Positions 18,612 to 28,459 of a stretch of 56,376 nucleotides of DNA are shown piece by piece (positions within the stretch are counted from its first letter, which is position 1; each line of letters opens with the position of its first letter). The notes beneath the pieces were generated by a model. That model was not told the origin of the DNA. It saw only the letters and a program-made list of their open reading frames with translations, and did no database searches. Position numbers and translations under genes: made by a program. This stretch comes from Cytophagales bacterium (lineage in GTDB: Bacteria; Bacteroidota; Bacteroidia; Cytophagales; Spirosomataceae): contig JAAFKE010000022.1 in assembly GCA_013298215.1 (NCBI GenBank), forward strand, positions 1 through 56,376. Direction: 5' to 3'.

Positions 18612-20318
18612 ATGGATGCAGTGAACAAATTAATACTTGGCGACAATTTAGAAATACTCAAACAACTCGACAGCGAAAGCATAGACTTGATTTACCTCGA
18701 CCCACCGTTTTTTAGCAACCGAACCTACGAAGTTATTTGGGGCGACAGTGGCGAGATTCGCAGCTTTGAAGACCGTTTTAGCGGGGGAATCGACCACTAC
18801 ATTGCTTGGCTCAAAGATCGGGTTGTCGAAATGCACCGAATCCTCAAAAACACGGGCTCAATTCTCCTGCATTGCGATTGGCACGCCAACGCTTACATAC
18901 GCATCGAAATTTTAGACAAGATTTTTGGCTACCAAAACTTTCGCGGAGAAATTATCTGGCAAAGAACTAACTCGCACAATGACGCGAAGAAAAAAATTGC
19001 AGTTCTGACCGATACGATTTGGTATTACTCTAAGTCCCAGGATGCCACTTACAATCAAATATATTCTGCCCATAAAGAAGAATACGTTGCCAGTTTTTAC
19101 ACCCAAAATGATGGAGATGGCAGAGGCGTTTACAGAATTGACAATATGGCCAGCCCAAGCCCGAGACCCAATATGATGTACGAATGGCAGGGGTTTCCTT
19201 TTCCAGCAAAAGGGTGGCGATATGAGACAGCTACCATGCAAAAACTGCACGATGACAGAAGAATTCGCTATCCAACGGACAAAAACGGAAATTACGATTT
19301 TACCAAACGACCAGGACTAAAGCGGTATTTGAACGAACAAAAAGGACAACTTTTGGGTAACGTTTGGACGGATATTCAGAATGTACAAGCACACGCCAAG
19401 GAGCGCATTGGCTACCCAACTCAGAAACCAGTATTGCTTTTAAAACGCATTGTTGAGATGGCGAGCAATGAGGGCGATGCCGTTTTGGACCCGTTTGTTG
19501 GTGGCGGAACGACCGTGGCCGTGGCAGATAAACTAAACAGGCGCTGGATTGGCATTGACCAGAGCGTGCAGGCCGTGAAAGTAACCGAGTTTAGGCTCAA
19601 CAATCAGCAAGATTTGTTTAGCAAGCCATTCGTGGTGCAGCTCCATAAATACGACTACGACACCCTGCGCTACAAAGACGCTTTTGCTTTCGAGACTTTT
19701 ATGGTGCAGCAGTTTGGCGGCACCACCAACACAAAACAGCGTGGCGACTTGGGGCTCGACGGCAAGACCAAAGAGGGTGTGCCGATACAGGTAAAACGCA
19801 GCGATGGCGTTGGCCGAAACGTGGTTGATAATTTTCTTTCGGCGGTGCAACGGTTCGACAAAAAACTGTTCGACCAGAACATTGCCGAGCGAAAACCGAT
19901 TGGCTACATCATTGCGTTTTCTTTTGGCCGTGGGGCGATCGAAGAAGTGGCCAGGCTCAAAAACAAAGAAAACACGGCCATCAACTTGGTAACGGTCGAG
20001 AGCATTGTTCCGATTGCCAAAAAGCCAACTTTGACAATTGCCGTGAACGATTTGGGCAAAGACAAAAAGCAACTTCGAGAAATAGAATTTACGGCAACCG
20101 CAACGAGTTTGGCCGACATAGAGTTTTATGCCTGGGACTTTGCCTACCAAGCCGACAGGGGCTTCAAGCCAGAAATATTAATTGACAAAGCAGGAAAACA
20201 AACGCATAAATTTAAAGCGGGACTCTATAACATTGCCGTGAAGGTGGTGGACAACGACGGCCTCGACAACATGGAGGTCATTAAACTAAAAGTGAACGGA
20301 ACGATTGAAAGGAATTGA
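18612..20318 (+). CDS. DNA methyltransferase fused to Mrr-like nuclease and PKD-like domain
   Basis: A 568-residue fusion. The N-terminal part is a beta-class N4/N6 amino-methyltransferase: the catalytic DPPF (30-33) comes first and the SAM-binding DPFVGGGTT (293-301) later, with RIGYPTQKP between them. The middle region has an Mrr-type PD-(D/E)xK nuclease pattern: LGLDG (D383) and then IQVKRS (Q393, K395). The C-terminus (about 485-563) ends with HKFKAGLYNIAVKVVDNDG, which looks like a PKD domain and is normally extracellular. A TTG at 18579 is an alternative start, but the ATG at 18612 begins directly at the NKLILGDNLEIL opening of the family. It is probably a self-contained restriction-modification enzyme; specificity is unknown and no separate specificity or helicase gene is adjacent. 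Confidence 0.85.
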   Translation: MDAVNKLILGDNLEILKQLDSESIDLIYLDPPFFSNRTYEVIWGDSGEIRSFEDRFSGGIDHYIAWLKDRVVEMHRILKNTGSILLHCDWHANAYIRIEILDKIFGYQNFRGEIIWQRTNSHNDAKKKIAVLTDTIWYYSKSQDATYNQIYSAHKEEYVASFYTQNDGDGRGVYRIDNMASPSPRPNMMYEWQGFPFPAKGWRYETATMQKLHDDRRIRYPTDKNGNYDFTKRPGLKRYLNEQKGQLLGNVWTDIQNVQAHAKERIGYPTQKPVLLLKRIVEMASNEGDAVLDPFVGGGTTVAVADKLNRRWIGIDQSVQAVKVTEFRLNNQQDLFSKPFVVQLHKYDYDTLRYKDAFAFETFMVQQFGGTTNTKQRGDLGLDGKTKEGVPIQVKRSDGVGRNVVDNFLSAVQRFDKKLFDQNIAERKPIGYIIAFSFGRGAIEEVARLKNKENTAINLVTVESIVPIAKKPTLTIAVNDLGKDKKQLREIEFTATATSLADIEFYAWDFAYQADRGFKPEILIDKAGKQTHKFKAGLYNIAVKVVDNDGLDNMEVIKLKVNGTIERN

Positions 20319-20354
20319 GTAGGTATGAAAGTGGCGGAGGTTTTGCCGCAACAC

Positions 20355-20464
20355 TTGTTAATTATTGCAAATGTTTATCAGCCGTTTGTTAATTGTTGTA
20401 AAGTGTTGTATGCTTGTAAATCATTGATAAACAGCTCATAGCACCCAGCTGTTGTTAATTGTTA
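20355..20464. repeat. three TTGTTAATT-type repeats with an inverted repeat
   Basis: Three 13-bp copies of TTGTTAATTRTTR lie at 20355-20367, 20386-20398 and 20452-20464. Between them TGTTTATCA (20372-20380) and TGATAAACA (20425-20433) form a 9-bp inverted repeat. The stretch is very AT-rich and lies in the 373-bp gap between the methyltransferase and the TonB receptor. It may be a protein-binding site or a transcript structure; nothing identifies which. Confidence 0.5.
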
Positions 20465-20502
20465 ATTTAGTGATTGTTAAATAAAAAAAGACCAGCAACT
20501 AA

Positions 20503-20673
20503 ATGTCAGAGGCAAGGATTGAAGGTAATAACACAACCATTGTCGAGTATATTGAAACAAAGCTAACCGAGCCTGCGAGCGTTCCCTCTGGCATAAAAGA
20601 AATACAGAATATTGAAAAAGTACAGATGCGCGGGCACGGTACGCCGCTGCCGCCCCGTCCTACGTCAGCATGA
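20503..20673 (+). CDS. possible 56-residue small protein
   Basis: An ATG-started frame of 56 codons (MSEARIEGNNTTIVEYIETK and on) ending in PLPPRPTSA before a TGA. It is polar with a proline-rich tail, without signal peptide or known motif. It follows the AT-rich repeat region and ends 19 bp before the convergent TonB receptor stop. It could be a real small protein, the remnant of a larger gene, or chance. Confidence 0.25.
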   Translation: MSEARIEGNNTTIVEYIETKLTEPASVPSGIKEIQNIEKVQMRGHGTPLPPRPTSA

Positions 20674-20691
20674 CAAAACATTGATTTAGCA

Positions 20692-23028
20692 TCAAAACAC
20701 AAGCCGCATTTTAAGCGATAGATTGCGCCCGATTTCGTCCGAAAAATACCTAAAACGGTTTAGGTAGTCGCGGTAACGAAGATCAAACACATTATTAACG
20801 GCCAGTTGTAGGGTAATGTAACTTGGTTTTGTGGTTGCTTCGCCGCTGGTGGGTTTGAGGGCAAACTTCGCGTGCAGGGCCGCGTTCCAGAGCGAATACG
20901 CGGGCGGTGGTGGTACAAAATCACTGTTGGGTGGCACGTTTCCTTGCCGCGCCACCCACAAGTTAGTCACGCTCAACCACCGATCAGAAGTACGTTTAGT
21001 GCTTCCCAAATCAAGTTTCAACGTGTTTTCCCAGCGGTTGGCGGGAATCAGCACCAAATAGTCTGCGTTGGTTTGGTCGCGGGCGTAGAGGTAGGCCAAC
21101 TTGCTGATGTGGGTTAGGCGGGGCGACAAAGCCCAGTTGGTGGTGAGGTCGAAACCCGAAAAAGTAGCGTCTGTTTGCGTGGCCTTAAAATAAGGAAAAG
21201 CCCCGCGCACCGTCAGAATGGGCGCTGGCTGCGGTTTGAAATAAATATAATTCTGAATACTATTGTGGTATAAACTCAGGTTGATGCCGAGCTTTTTGGT
21301 TTGGTAGTCGACGTTGCCGATTAGGTTAATGGCGTTTTCTACCCCCAACCTGTCGTTTCCTTCTTCGTAGGCCGCCGCGCCGTGGTGCACGCCCGCGCTA
21401 AAAAGCTCGTTCACGTTGGGCGCACGCCAAGCCCTGCCCACGTTGAGCCGCACTGTAAGCGCATCCGAAAACCGACGCACCGCGCCGAGCGTTCCAGACA
21501 CGCTCCGAAACGGCAGCCGCACGTCGTTGCGCACGCGGTTCACGAAGCGGTAGGCCAGCAACTGCCGCGCGTCGAAGCGCAGGCCCGCCTCGAACTCCCA
21601 TTTTTTTTGTACCAACCGCTCCACCACAAATGCCCCGACGTTGAAGAGTTCAAAATCGGGAATGAGCGGACGGCCATCCATGAAATTATACTGGTACAAC
21701 CCGCTGAGGCCAACCTGCCCCGTTATTTTTTTGGCAATCGGGGCGTGTTCCAGCGTCAGGTCGGTGCTCAGGGTCGTGATTCTGAACAGCAGTTCGGGCA
21801 AATTTAGTGCCGCGCGCGCGTCGTTGAGGGGCCGGTGCAGGTCGTATTCGGCGCGGCGGTTATACTGGCGGGCAAAAGTAAGCGTGAGGCGGTTGTTGTT
21901 TTTGAAGCCGTAAAAAGCTTTTGCTTTCAACAAGTCGTGGCTCACCAACTGGTTCGGGCGGCCAATTTGGTACGAAAAATCTGATTTCACGAAAGGCTCC
22001 CCGTTGTCGAAAACCCGCTGCAAATCAGAAACACTGCCAATGTGCGCCCCCGAAAAAATACCGATGTTGGTCTCGAAGCGACTGTAAAACGCCTCCACCC
22101 CAAACCGCTGGCGTTTGTAGCCCACGGCCAGCGAATAGTTTTGCTCGCTCAGGCCCGTGTTGTCCAAAAAATAGTTCGGCGTTTTTAGGTTTCCAGCCCT
22201 TTTGAGTGTGCCTTGCGCCCGCCACCCAAAGCCACGCCACTTGCCCAAACCACCCTCCAAGGTAGCCGATGCAACGCCCTGCCGAGCGTTGCTAAATCCA
22301 ACCAAATTTACTTCGCCGCCCACTGGCGCGTCAATCGGCAGGGCGTTGGGTTCGACCAAAATAATTCCTCCGATGGCATCCGAGCCGTATTGAACGCTGT
22401 TTGCGCCCTTGACAACCACGAGCTTTTGGGCCACGAAGGCATCAATTTCTGGGGCGTGTTCGGAGCCCCACTGCTGGGCTTCTTGGCGCACGCCGTTGTT
22501 CATAATCAACACGCGGTTGGAGTGCAGGCCAGCTATAACTGGCTTGGCAATCGAAGCCCCAGTTTGGAGCATCGTCACACCCGTGAGGGTGGCCAGCGCG
22601 TCGGCCAGCGACTGCCCACGGGTTTGGGCCAGGGCATCGCCGCTGACGGCTTGGACGGGTTGGCTCAAAAGCGTGGGTGTTTTTTGAGCCACAATCTCTA
22701 CGTCGTTCAGGTGTATTTCGGTTTCGGACAGTTGCAGGTTTTCCTCCGCTCCGTGGGCCAGGTTTATAACCTGGTCGGTGTCTCGGTAGCCAACAATGCG
22801 ACAAACCAGCGTGTATTTTCCCTGGCAAACGTTCGTGATCTTGTACTGCCCATTCGCGTCGGCAGTGGCCGACTGCCGCGTTTCTTTCAAATAAATGAGT
22901 GCGCCCGGCAGTGGTTGTTTGGTGGCGTTGTCGCGCACGCTGCCTTTTACGAAACAGTCGCAGGGTGTTTTTTGGGCATAAACAAACGTGGGCAACGCCC
23001 AAAGTAGTATGGCGGCAAACTTATACAT
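20692..23028 (-). CDS. TonB-dependent outer-membrane receptor with carboxypeptidase-regulatory-like domain
   Basis: A 778-residue outer-membrane receptor. A signal peptide (about 1-18, ending VYAQ) is followed by a CarboxypepD_reg-like domain (about 25-110, VKGSVRDNATKQPLPGALIYL), a plug domain (about 118-235, with NRVLIMNNGVRQEAQQWGSE and VVKGANSVQYGSDAIGG), and a 22-strand-type barrel ending LSLKMRLVF. The VHHGAAAYEEGN segment and the NYIYFKP stretch recall ZnuD-type metal receptors, but this is only a resemblance. No SusD partner is present. A cobalamin riboswitch was looked for in its 178-bp upstream gap and not seen. Confidence 0.88.
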   Translation of the reverse strand: MYKFAAILLWALPTFVYAQKTPCDCFVKGSVRDNATKQPLPGALIYLKETRQSATADANGQYKITNVCQGKYTLVCRIVGYRDTDQVINLAHGAEENLQLSETEIHLNDVEIVAQKTPTLLSQPVQAVSGDALAQTRGQSLADALATLTGVTMLQTGASIAKPVIAGLHSNRVLIMNNGVRQEAQQWGSEHAPEIDAFVAQKLVVVKGANSVQYGSDAIGGIILVEPNALPIDAPVGGEVNLVGFSNARQGVASATLEGGLGKWRGFGWRAQGTLKRAGNLKTPNYFLDNTGLSEQNYSLAVGYKRQRFGVEAFYSRFETNIGIFSGAHIGSVSDLQRVFDNGEPFVKSDFSYQIGRPNQLVSHDLLKAKAFYGFKNNNRLTLTFARQYNRRAEYDLHRPLNDARAALNLPELLFRITTLSTDLTLEHAPIAKKITGQVGLSGLYQYNFMDGRPLIPDFELFNVGAFVVERLVQKKWEFEAGLRFDARQLLAYRFVNRVRNDVRLPFRSVSGTLGAVRRFSDALTVRLNVGRAWRAPNVNELFSAGVHHGAAAYEEGNDRLGVENAINLIGNVDYQTKKLGINLSLYHNSIQNYIYFKPQPAPILTVRGAFPYFKATQTDATFSGFDLTTNWALSPRLTHISKLAYLYARDQTNADYLVLIPANRWENTLKLDLGSTKRTSDRWLSVTNLWVARQGNVPPNSDFVPPPPAYSLWNAALHAKFALKPTSGEATTKPSYITLQLAVNNVFDLRYRDYLNRFRYFSDEIGRNLSLKMRLVF

Positions 23029-23206
23029 CTATACATAGACACACGGGCGGTCAAATAAATTTCAAGATGGGCCGTTTATTTGTGCTATTTTCTTTTTTTT
23101 AACCACCGATTACCAATTAACAGCGGGCGTTCTGCGGCCTGCTTTGGGGCAAAGATATTTTTTATTTGCACCAAAGTTCTGCGCATTTTAACTAAATTGC
23201 CAGCCT

Positions 23207-23665
23207 ATGATAGCAGTAATTCAGCGCGTTAGCAACGCCTCGGTTGTGGCCGAGGGACGCACCACGGGCCAAATTGGCGTTGGTTTTTTGGTACTTTTGG
23301 GCGTTTCTAATTTCGACACGCGCGACGACGTGGCGTGGCTCGCAAAAAAGATCGTAAATATGCGGGTGTTCGCCGACGCACACGGCAAGATGAATGTAGA
23401 CCTTAAAAACGCGGGTGGGGGCATCTTGCTCGTTAGCCAGTTTACGCTTCATGCCAACACAAAAAAAGGCAATCGCCCCAGCTTTATGGATGCCGCCCGC
23501 CCCGAAGTGGCCATTCCGCTCTACGAAGCCATGGTGACGCAGTTGGAGTTCGAGCTGGGCGCTCCCATTCAGACGGGTACGTTTGGTGCCGATATGCAGG
23601 TGTCGCTCACCAACGACGGCCCCGTTACAATAATCCTCGATTCAAAAAACCAGACCACCGAATGA
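23207..23665 (+). CDS. dtd: D-aminoacyl-tRNA deacylase
   Basis: A 152-residue proofreading enzyme that removes D-amino acids (and glycine mischarged on tRNA-Ala) from tRNA. The two catalytic-pocket signatures are present: SQFTL (77-81) and the C-terminal NDGPVTI (136-142, the Gly-cisPro motif). Length matches the family. Its last 4 bp (ATGA) overlap the start of the amidase gene, so translation is probably coupled. Confidence 0.94.
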   Translation: MIAVIQRVSNASVVAEGRTTGQIGVGFLVLLGVSNFDTRDDVAWLAKKIVNMRVFADAHGKMNVDLKNAGGGILLVSQFTLHANTKKGNRPSFMDAARPEVAIPLYEAMVTQLEFELGAPIQTGTFGADMQVSLTNDGPVTIILDSKNQTTE

Positions 23666-25152
23666 AAGAACACGAATACCTCCAAAACGACGCCACCGCG
23701 CTGGCAGCATTGGTTCAAAAAGGCCACGTAACAGCCGCCGAACTGCTCCAGCTGGCCATTGACCGCGCCCAAAAAGTAAATCCTCGGATCAACGCCATCG
23801 TGCAGCCGCTCCACCAAAAAGGGTTCGACATGATCGAACAAATACCCAAAAACGCCCCCTTTGCTGGCGTGCCGTTTTTGCTCAAAGACCTCGAACTCGA
23901 ATGGGCGGGTACGCCCCTGCGGTCGGGGTGCAGGGGTTTTAATAATTACGTTTCGCAGCAAGACAGCGAACTTGTGGCGCGTTTTAAGGCGGCAGGATTG
24001 GTGCTTTTTGGCAAAACCAACACGCCCGAGTTTGGCCTAACGCCCTACACCGAGTCCGAACTTTTTGGCCCCGCCCGCAACCCCTGGAACTTGGCGCATT
24101 CGAGCGGTGGGTCGAGTGGCGGGTCGGCGGCGGCAGTGGCGGCGGGCATTGTGCCGATGGCCTCGGCCTCCGACGGCGGCGGATCAATCAGAATTCCCGC
24201 GTCGTGTTGCGGACTTTTCGGAATAAAAACCTCGCGCGGGCGCACGCCCATGGGCCCACGCTACGGCGAAAGCTGGTCGGGGGCTATTGTGTCGTTTGCC
24301 CTCTCGCGGAGCGTGCGAGACTCGGCCGCGCTGCTCGATGCCGTGCACGGCGAAACACCCAACGCTCCCTATCTGATCGAAAAACCCGCCCGCCCCTACC
24401 TGCAAGAGCTGCAACGAGCCCCAGGCAAACTGCGCGTGGCCATGTGTACGGAACACGTTTTTGCAGGCCAAAAAATAGACGATCAGTGCCTACAAGCCAC
24501 CCGACAAACCGCCCAATTATTAGAAAACCTCGGGCACAGCGTCGAAGAAATAGCGCTTCCCTACTCGGCAGAGGTGTTTACAAAAACTTTTGTGACGATG
24601 GTAGTGGGCGAAACTGCCGCTGGACTGCGCTCGCTCGGAGATTTTTTGGGGCGCAAAGCCACCAAAGCCGACGTGGAACTGAACACCTGGTTTTTGGCCA
24701 AGTTGGGCGAGGCATATTCGGCGGCTGACTACGCCTACGAGAAAAACAACTGGAATGTACTGACCCGTAAAATGGGCGACATTCACCAAAAATACGACGT
24801 TTTACTAACGCCCACCATGGCACGGCCACCGCTCAAAATAGGTGAACTGCAAAACTCCACCGCCGAAAACGCGCAAATAAAATTAGTAGATACCCTCGGC
24901 TTGTACGGATTGGTAAAGGGCGGCAAGGCAATAGACCAATTGGCCGAAAAAGCGTTTGGTTACATTCCCTTCACCCCGATTCAGAACATGACGGGCCAGC
25001 CTTCTATGTCCGTCCCGCTGGTTTGGGGAGAAAATAACCTACCGATTGGCACCATGTTTACGGCAAAGTTTGGGGCAGAAGACCTACTTTTTAGGCTCGC
25101 CGCGCAGTTGGAAGAAGCAAAGCCGTGGTTCAATAAAATGCCCGATTTGTAG
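23662..25152 (+). CDS. amidase-signature family amidase
   Basis: A 496-residue amidase-signature enzyme. The Ser-cisSer-Lys triad is visible: Lys75 in LLKDLELE, the cis-Ser in [13 protein letters not shown] (148-160), and the nucleophile Ser175 in DGGGSIRIP. The family hydrolyses C-N amide bonds. Some members are GatA, but gatB and gatC are not nearby and the C-terminal half is not GatA-like, so a stand-alone amidase of unknown substrate is more likely. It starts in a 4-bp overlap with dtd. Confidence 0.88.
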   Translation: MKEHEYLQNDATALAALVQKGHVTAAELLQLAIDRAQKVNPRINAIVQPLHQKGFDMIEQIPKNAPFAGVPFLLKDLELEWAGTPLRSGCRGFNNYVSQQDSELVARFKAAGLVLFGKTNTPEFGLTPYTESELFGPARNPWNLAHSSGGSSGGSAAAVAAGIVPMASASDGGGSIRIPASCCGLFGIKTSRGRTPMGPRYGESWSGAIVSFALSRSVRDSAALLDAVHGETPNAPYLIEKPARPYLQELQRAPGKLRVAMCTEHVFAGQKIDDQCLQATRQTAQLLENLGHSVEEIALPYSAEVFTKTFVTMVVGETAAGLRSLGDFLGRKATKADVELNTWFLAKLGEAYSAADYAYEKNNWNVLTRKMGDIHQKYDVLLTPTMARPPLKIGELQNSTAENAQIKLVDTLGLYGLVKGGKAIDQLAEKAFGYIPFTPIQNMTGQPSMSVPLVWGENNLPIGTMFTAKFGAEDLLFRLAAQLEEAKPWFNKMPDL

Positions 25153-25187
25153 TAGCAGTAAGCACCGTGTTCTTGTCTTTTTGAGCG

Positions 25188-25228
25188 ATAACCCGCATCG
25201 GCACGGTCGGTACACCGATGCGGGTTAT
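25188..25228. terminator. bidirectional terminator between amidase and MFS genes
   Basis: A perfect 14-bp inverted repeat, ATAACCCGCATCGG (25188-25201) and CCGATGCGGGTTAT (25215-25228), with a 13-base loop. It lies between two convergent genes. Its right arm contains the stop codon of the MFS gene (25225-25227), so the hairpin starts to form before that gene is fully transcribed. There is no long T-run on either side. Confidence 0.7.
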
Positions 25229-26457
25229 TCGGTATAATCGAGGTCTTTGCCGAAGGTTTCCTCCATGGTGAGCAACGAGACAAAACCAACCAAAAAGCAG
25301 ACCGCCGCCACCATAGCCCCCGCCTGAATGACCCCGTAGGCAGGTTTGAGGGCCTGAAAAGCTGGAATGGTGAGCAACGTGGTGGCGCGGACGTTGTTGG
25401 CAATAGAAGTGGTGGCGGTGGCGCGGAGGTTTGTGCCAAAGTGCTCGGCCGAGACCGTCAAAAACATGGCGATGAAACCAATGCAGAAACCCATGATGCC
25501 AATGGTAGCATAAAAACCAACAGCCGACCCAATGCCCCCGAACAGATAATAAACGCAGGTGAGAAAGGTCATAAACATCATAATGCCAATGGCTTGCCGG
25601 CGCGATTGAAGGGCCTGGCTCAGAAATGCGCTGAAAACATCTCCCAGCACGGTACCCAAATACAGGTACATGACGCACTGGCCTGGCACGATGCCCGAAA
25701 TGCCCAGGGCTTGCCCAAACTCGTTGCCAAAAGTAGCCAGCAAACCAATGCACAGGTAGGTAGGAACGGAGATTCCCATGCAGCGAATGTATTTTAGAAA
25801 ACGGGCTCGGTTGGTAAAAAATGACAGAAAATTGCCCCGACTGGCAACTTCAACGCGTGCTTTTTGGTACATCCCCGATTCAAAAACCGACACCCGTAGC
25901 AGCAGCAGCATGAGGCCCAAGCCCCCGCCGATGAAGTAGGTGGTGCGCCAGTCGAACTGTTTGACGGTAAAGAAAACAACCACCGGGGCAAACAAGCCCA
26001 CGCTGGCCACAATAGAAGAGCCGTAGCCACGCAAATGTTTGGGCAAAATTTCGGACACCAGCGTAATGCCCGCGCCCAGCTCGCCAGCCAAACCGAGCCC
26101 AGCCACGAACCGCAAGAAAGCGTATTGTGGCGCATCTTGCACAAAACCACAGGCAATATTGGCCAAAGAGTAGGTGATAATAGACCCGAAAAGTACCGAC
26201 AGTCGCCCGCGTTTATCGCCCAAAATACCCCAGCAAATGCCCCCAATGAGCAAGCCTACCTGCTGCCAGTTGTAGATACTGCCGCCAATGACCGACACGT
26301 CTGCCTCCGACAGCCCCAAATCTTTGAGGCTTGGCACGCGCACAATGTTGAACATCAGCAGGTCGAAAACATCTACGAAGTAGCCGAGCGCGGCCACAAT
26401 GACGGGCAAAGAAAACAGCTGGCGGTACGAAGTCGAATCGGTAGAGGTTGGGTTCAT
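25225..26457 (-). CDS. MFS transporter, metabolite/sugar-type
   Basis: A 410-residue major facilitator protein with about 12 membrane segments. The family loop motif GDKRGRLSVLFGS lies between helices 2 and 3, near residue 80-92. GLGLAGELGAGITLVSEILPKHLRGYG (split at 120-146) matches the metabolite:H+ symporter and sugar-transporter group. The substrate cannot be told. It follows dxs by 15 bp and is probably co-transcribed with it. Confidence 0.85.
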   Translation of the reverse strand: MNPTSTDSTSYRQLFSLPVIVAALGYFVDVFDLLMFNIVRVPSLKDLGLSEADVSVIGGSIYNWQQVGLLIGGICWGILGDKRGRLSVLFGSIITYSLANIACGFVQDAPQYAFLRFVAGLGLAGELGAGITLVSEILPKHLRGYGSSIVASVGLFAPVVVFFTVKQFDWRTTYFIGGGLGLMLLLLRVSVFESGMYQKARVEVASRGNFLSFFTNRARFLKYIRCMGISVPTYLCIGLLATFGNEFGQALGISGIVPGQCVMYLYLGTVLGDVFSAFLSQALQSRRQAIGIMMFMTFLTCVYYLFGGIGSAVGFYATIGIMGFCIGFIAMFLTVSAEHFGTNLRATATTSIANNVRATTLLTIPAFQALKPAYGVIQAGAMVAAVCFLVGFVSLLTMEETFGKDLDYTE

Positions 26458-26472
26458 GCGCGGTTACTGCGT

Positions 26473-28401
26473 TCAAACAAGGGTTTTCTCGCCCACCAAT
26501 TCGGCCACGGTTTGGGCAATGCCTTCGGGATCGAAACCACATTCGTGGTGCAGTTCAATTTGCTCGCCGTGTTCAACGATCCGATCCGGAATACCCAGTC
26601 GTTTCACGCGGCTGGTGTAGCCGTGGTCGGCCATAAACTCCAGTACGGCACTACCCACGCCGCCCATGATGCAACCATCTTCGACCGTCACAACGCGGTC
26701 GAAGTTCTGGAAAACTTCGTGGAGCAACGCCTCGTCGAGCGGTTTGGCAAACCGCAGGTCGTAGTGAGCGGCATCAATGCCTTGTTTTTCGAGCGTCTTG
26801 CACGCCTCGGCAACGTAGTTTCCAATGTGTCCGATCGTCAGGATAGCCGCATCGGTGCCGTCCTTTACTTTTCGTCCCTTCCCAATTTTCAATTTCTCGA
26901 ACGGCGTGCGCCAGTTGGGCATCACGCCCTCGCCACGGGGGTAGCGAATGGTGAAGGCACTTTTGAGAGCCTTGGTTTCGTCCAACGACGCGGTGTACAT
27001 CAAGTTTCGTAGTTCTTGCTCGTTCATGGGAGCGGCCACTATCATGTTCGGAATGCACCGCATGTAGGCAATATCGTAGGCTCCGTGGTGCGTTGGGCCG
27101 TCGGCTCCCGCAAAACCTGCCCTATCTAAACAAAAAACAACCGGCAGTTGCTGAATACAAACATCGTGAACCACTTGGTCGTAGCCACGCTGCATAAAAC
27201 TCGAGTAGATATTGCAAAAAACGGTGAGCCCACGCGTGGCCATTCCCGCCGAAAACGTCACGGCGTGCTGCTCGGCAATGCCCACGTCGAACGCCCGATC
27301 GGGCATGGCTTTCATCATAATATTGAGCGACGACCCCGATGGCATGGCGGGCGTAACACCCACAATCTTGGCGTTTTGTTCGGCCAGCTCTACGATGGTA
27401 TGGCCAAAAACGTCTTGGTATTTGGGGGCTTGGGGCGTGTCGTAGGTTTTTTTGCGAATCTCGCCCGTCAATTTATCAAACAACCCGGGCGCGTGCCACT
27501 TGGTTTGGTCTTTTTCGGCGGGGCCGTATCCTTTGCCCTTCATGGTGAGGCAATGGAGAATTTTAGGCCCAGGAATATTTTTAAGGTCATTCAACACCGT
27601 CACCAGGTGGTCGATGTCGTGGCCGTCGATTGGCCCAAAATACCGCAACTGCAAGGCTTCAAACAAATTGCTCTGGTGCAGGAGCGTGCCTTTGAGGCCA
27701 GTCTCAATCTTTGAAACAATTTCTTGCGCCGTTTTGCCAAACGTGCTCATTTTACCGAGCAAGTTCCACACTTCGTCTTTTACTTTGTTGTAGGTCTGCG
27801 AGGTGGTTATGTCGGTCAAGTATTCTTTGAGTGCACCCACGTTGGGGTCTATACTCATGCAGTTGTCATTGAGAATAATGAGCAGATTGGAGTCGGTAGT
27901 GCCCGCGTGGTTCATGGCCTCAAAAGCCATCCCCGCCGTCATGGCTCCGTCGCCAATCACGGCAATGTGCTGTCGGTTGGGTTCTTGGTTATGAATAGAC
28001 CCCATGGCCATGCCCAAAGCCGCCGAAATAGACGTGGAAGAATGCCCCACGCCGAAGGTATCAAACTGGCTCTCGCCCCGGTTCGGAAACCCCGACAGGC
28101 CGCCATACACGCGGTTGGTAGCAAAATTATCGCGTCGCCCCGTTAGTATTTTGTGGCCGTAAGCTTGGTGGCCCACGTCCCAAACCAACTGGTCGTCGGG
28201 CGTATTAAAAACGTAGTGCAGCGCCACCGTGAGCTCTACCACGCCGAGGCCAGCCCCAAAATGGCCGCCATAAACCGACACGTTGTCGATAATATATTGG
28301 CGTAGTTCATTACAAACTTGGGAGAGTTGGGCGGGGTCTAACTGGCGAAGGTCGGCAGGAGAATCAATGGCACCTAATAGCTTACCGGGCGTTATGAGCA
28401 T
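26473..28401 (-). CDS. dxs: 1-deoxy-D-xylulose-5-phosphate synthase
   Basis: A 642-residue thiamine-diphosphate enzyme joining pyruvate and glyceraldehyde-3-phosphate, the first step of the MEP isoprenoid pathway. The N-terminal WDVGHQAYGHK is near 74-84 and the TPP motif starts at VIGDGAMTAGMAFEA near 147-161. The transketolase pyrimidine-binding domain follows with GIAEQHAVTFSAGMA, and a transketolase C-terminal domain ends the protein. Length is normal. One of the better promoter matches of the window lies 59 bp upstream. Confidence 0.96.
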   Translation of the reverse strand: MLITPGKLLGAIDSPADLRQLDPAQLSQVCNELRQYIIDNVSVYGGHFGAGLGVVELTVALHYVFNTPDDQLVWDVGHQAYGHKILTGRRDNFATNRVYGGLSGFPNRGESQFDTFGVGHSSTSISAALGMAMGSIHNQEPNRQHIAVIGDGAMTAGMAFEAMNHAGTTDSNLLIILNDNCMSIDPNVGALKEYLTDITTSQTYNKVKDEVWNLLGKMSTFGKTAQEIVSKIETGLKGTLLHQSNLFEALQLRYFGPIDGHDIDHLVTVLNDLKNIPGPKILHCLTMKGKGYGPAEKDQTKWHAPGLFDKLTGEIRKKTYDTPQAPKYQDVFGHTIVELAEQNAKIVGVTPAMPSGSSLNIMMKAMPDRAFDVGIAEQHAVTFSAGMATRGLTVFCNIYSSFMQRGYDQVVHDVCIQQLPVVFCLDRAGFAGADGPTHHGAYDIAYMRCIPNMIVAAPMNEQELRNLMYTASLDETKALKSAFTIRYPRGEGVMPNWRTPFEKLKIGKGRKVKDGTDAAILTIGHIGNYVAEACKTLEKQGIDAAHYDLRFAKPLDEALLHEVFQNFDRVVTVEDGCIMGGVGSAVLEFMADHGYTSRVKRLGIPDRIVEHGEQIELHHECGFDPEGIAQTVAELVGEKTLV

Positions 28402-28459
28402 CTTAAAATTGTATTTGTTGTTGGGTAATGTTTAACCGATTTCCTATCAAAAGCGTTTG

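Noticed and set aside
23029-23206. Cobalamin riboswitch ahead of the TonB receptor
   Set aside because: No B12-box-like sequence or suitable fold was seen in the 178-bp gap, only TATCTTTG with a poor spacer.
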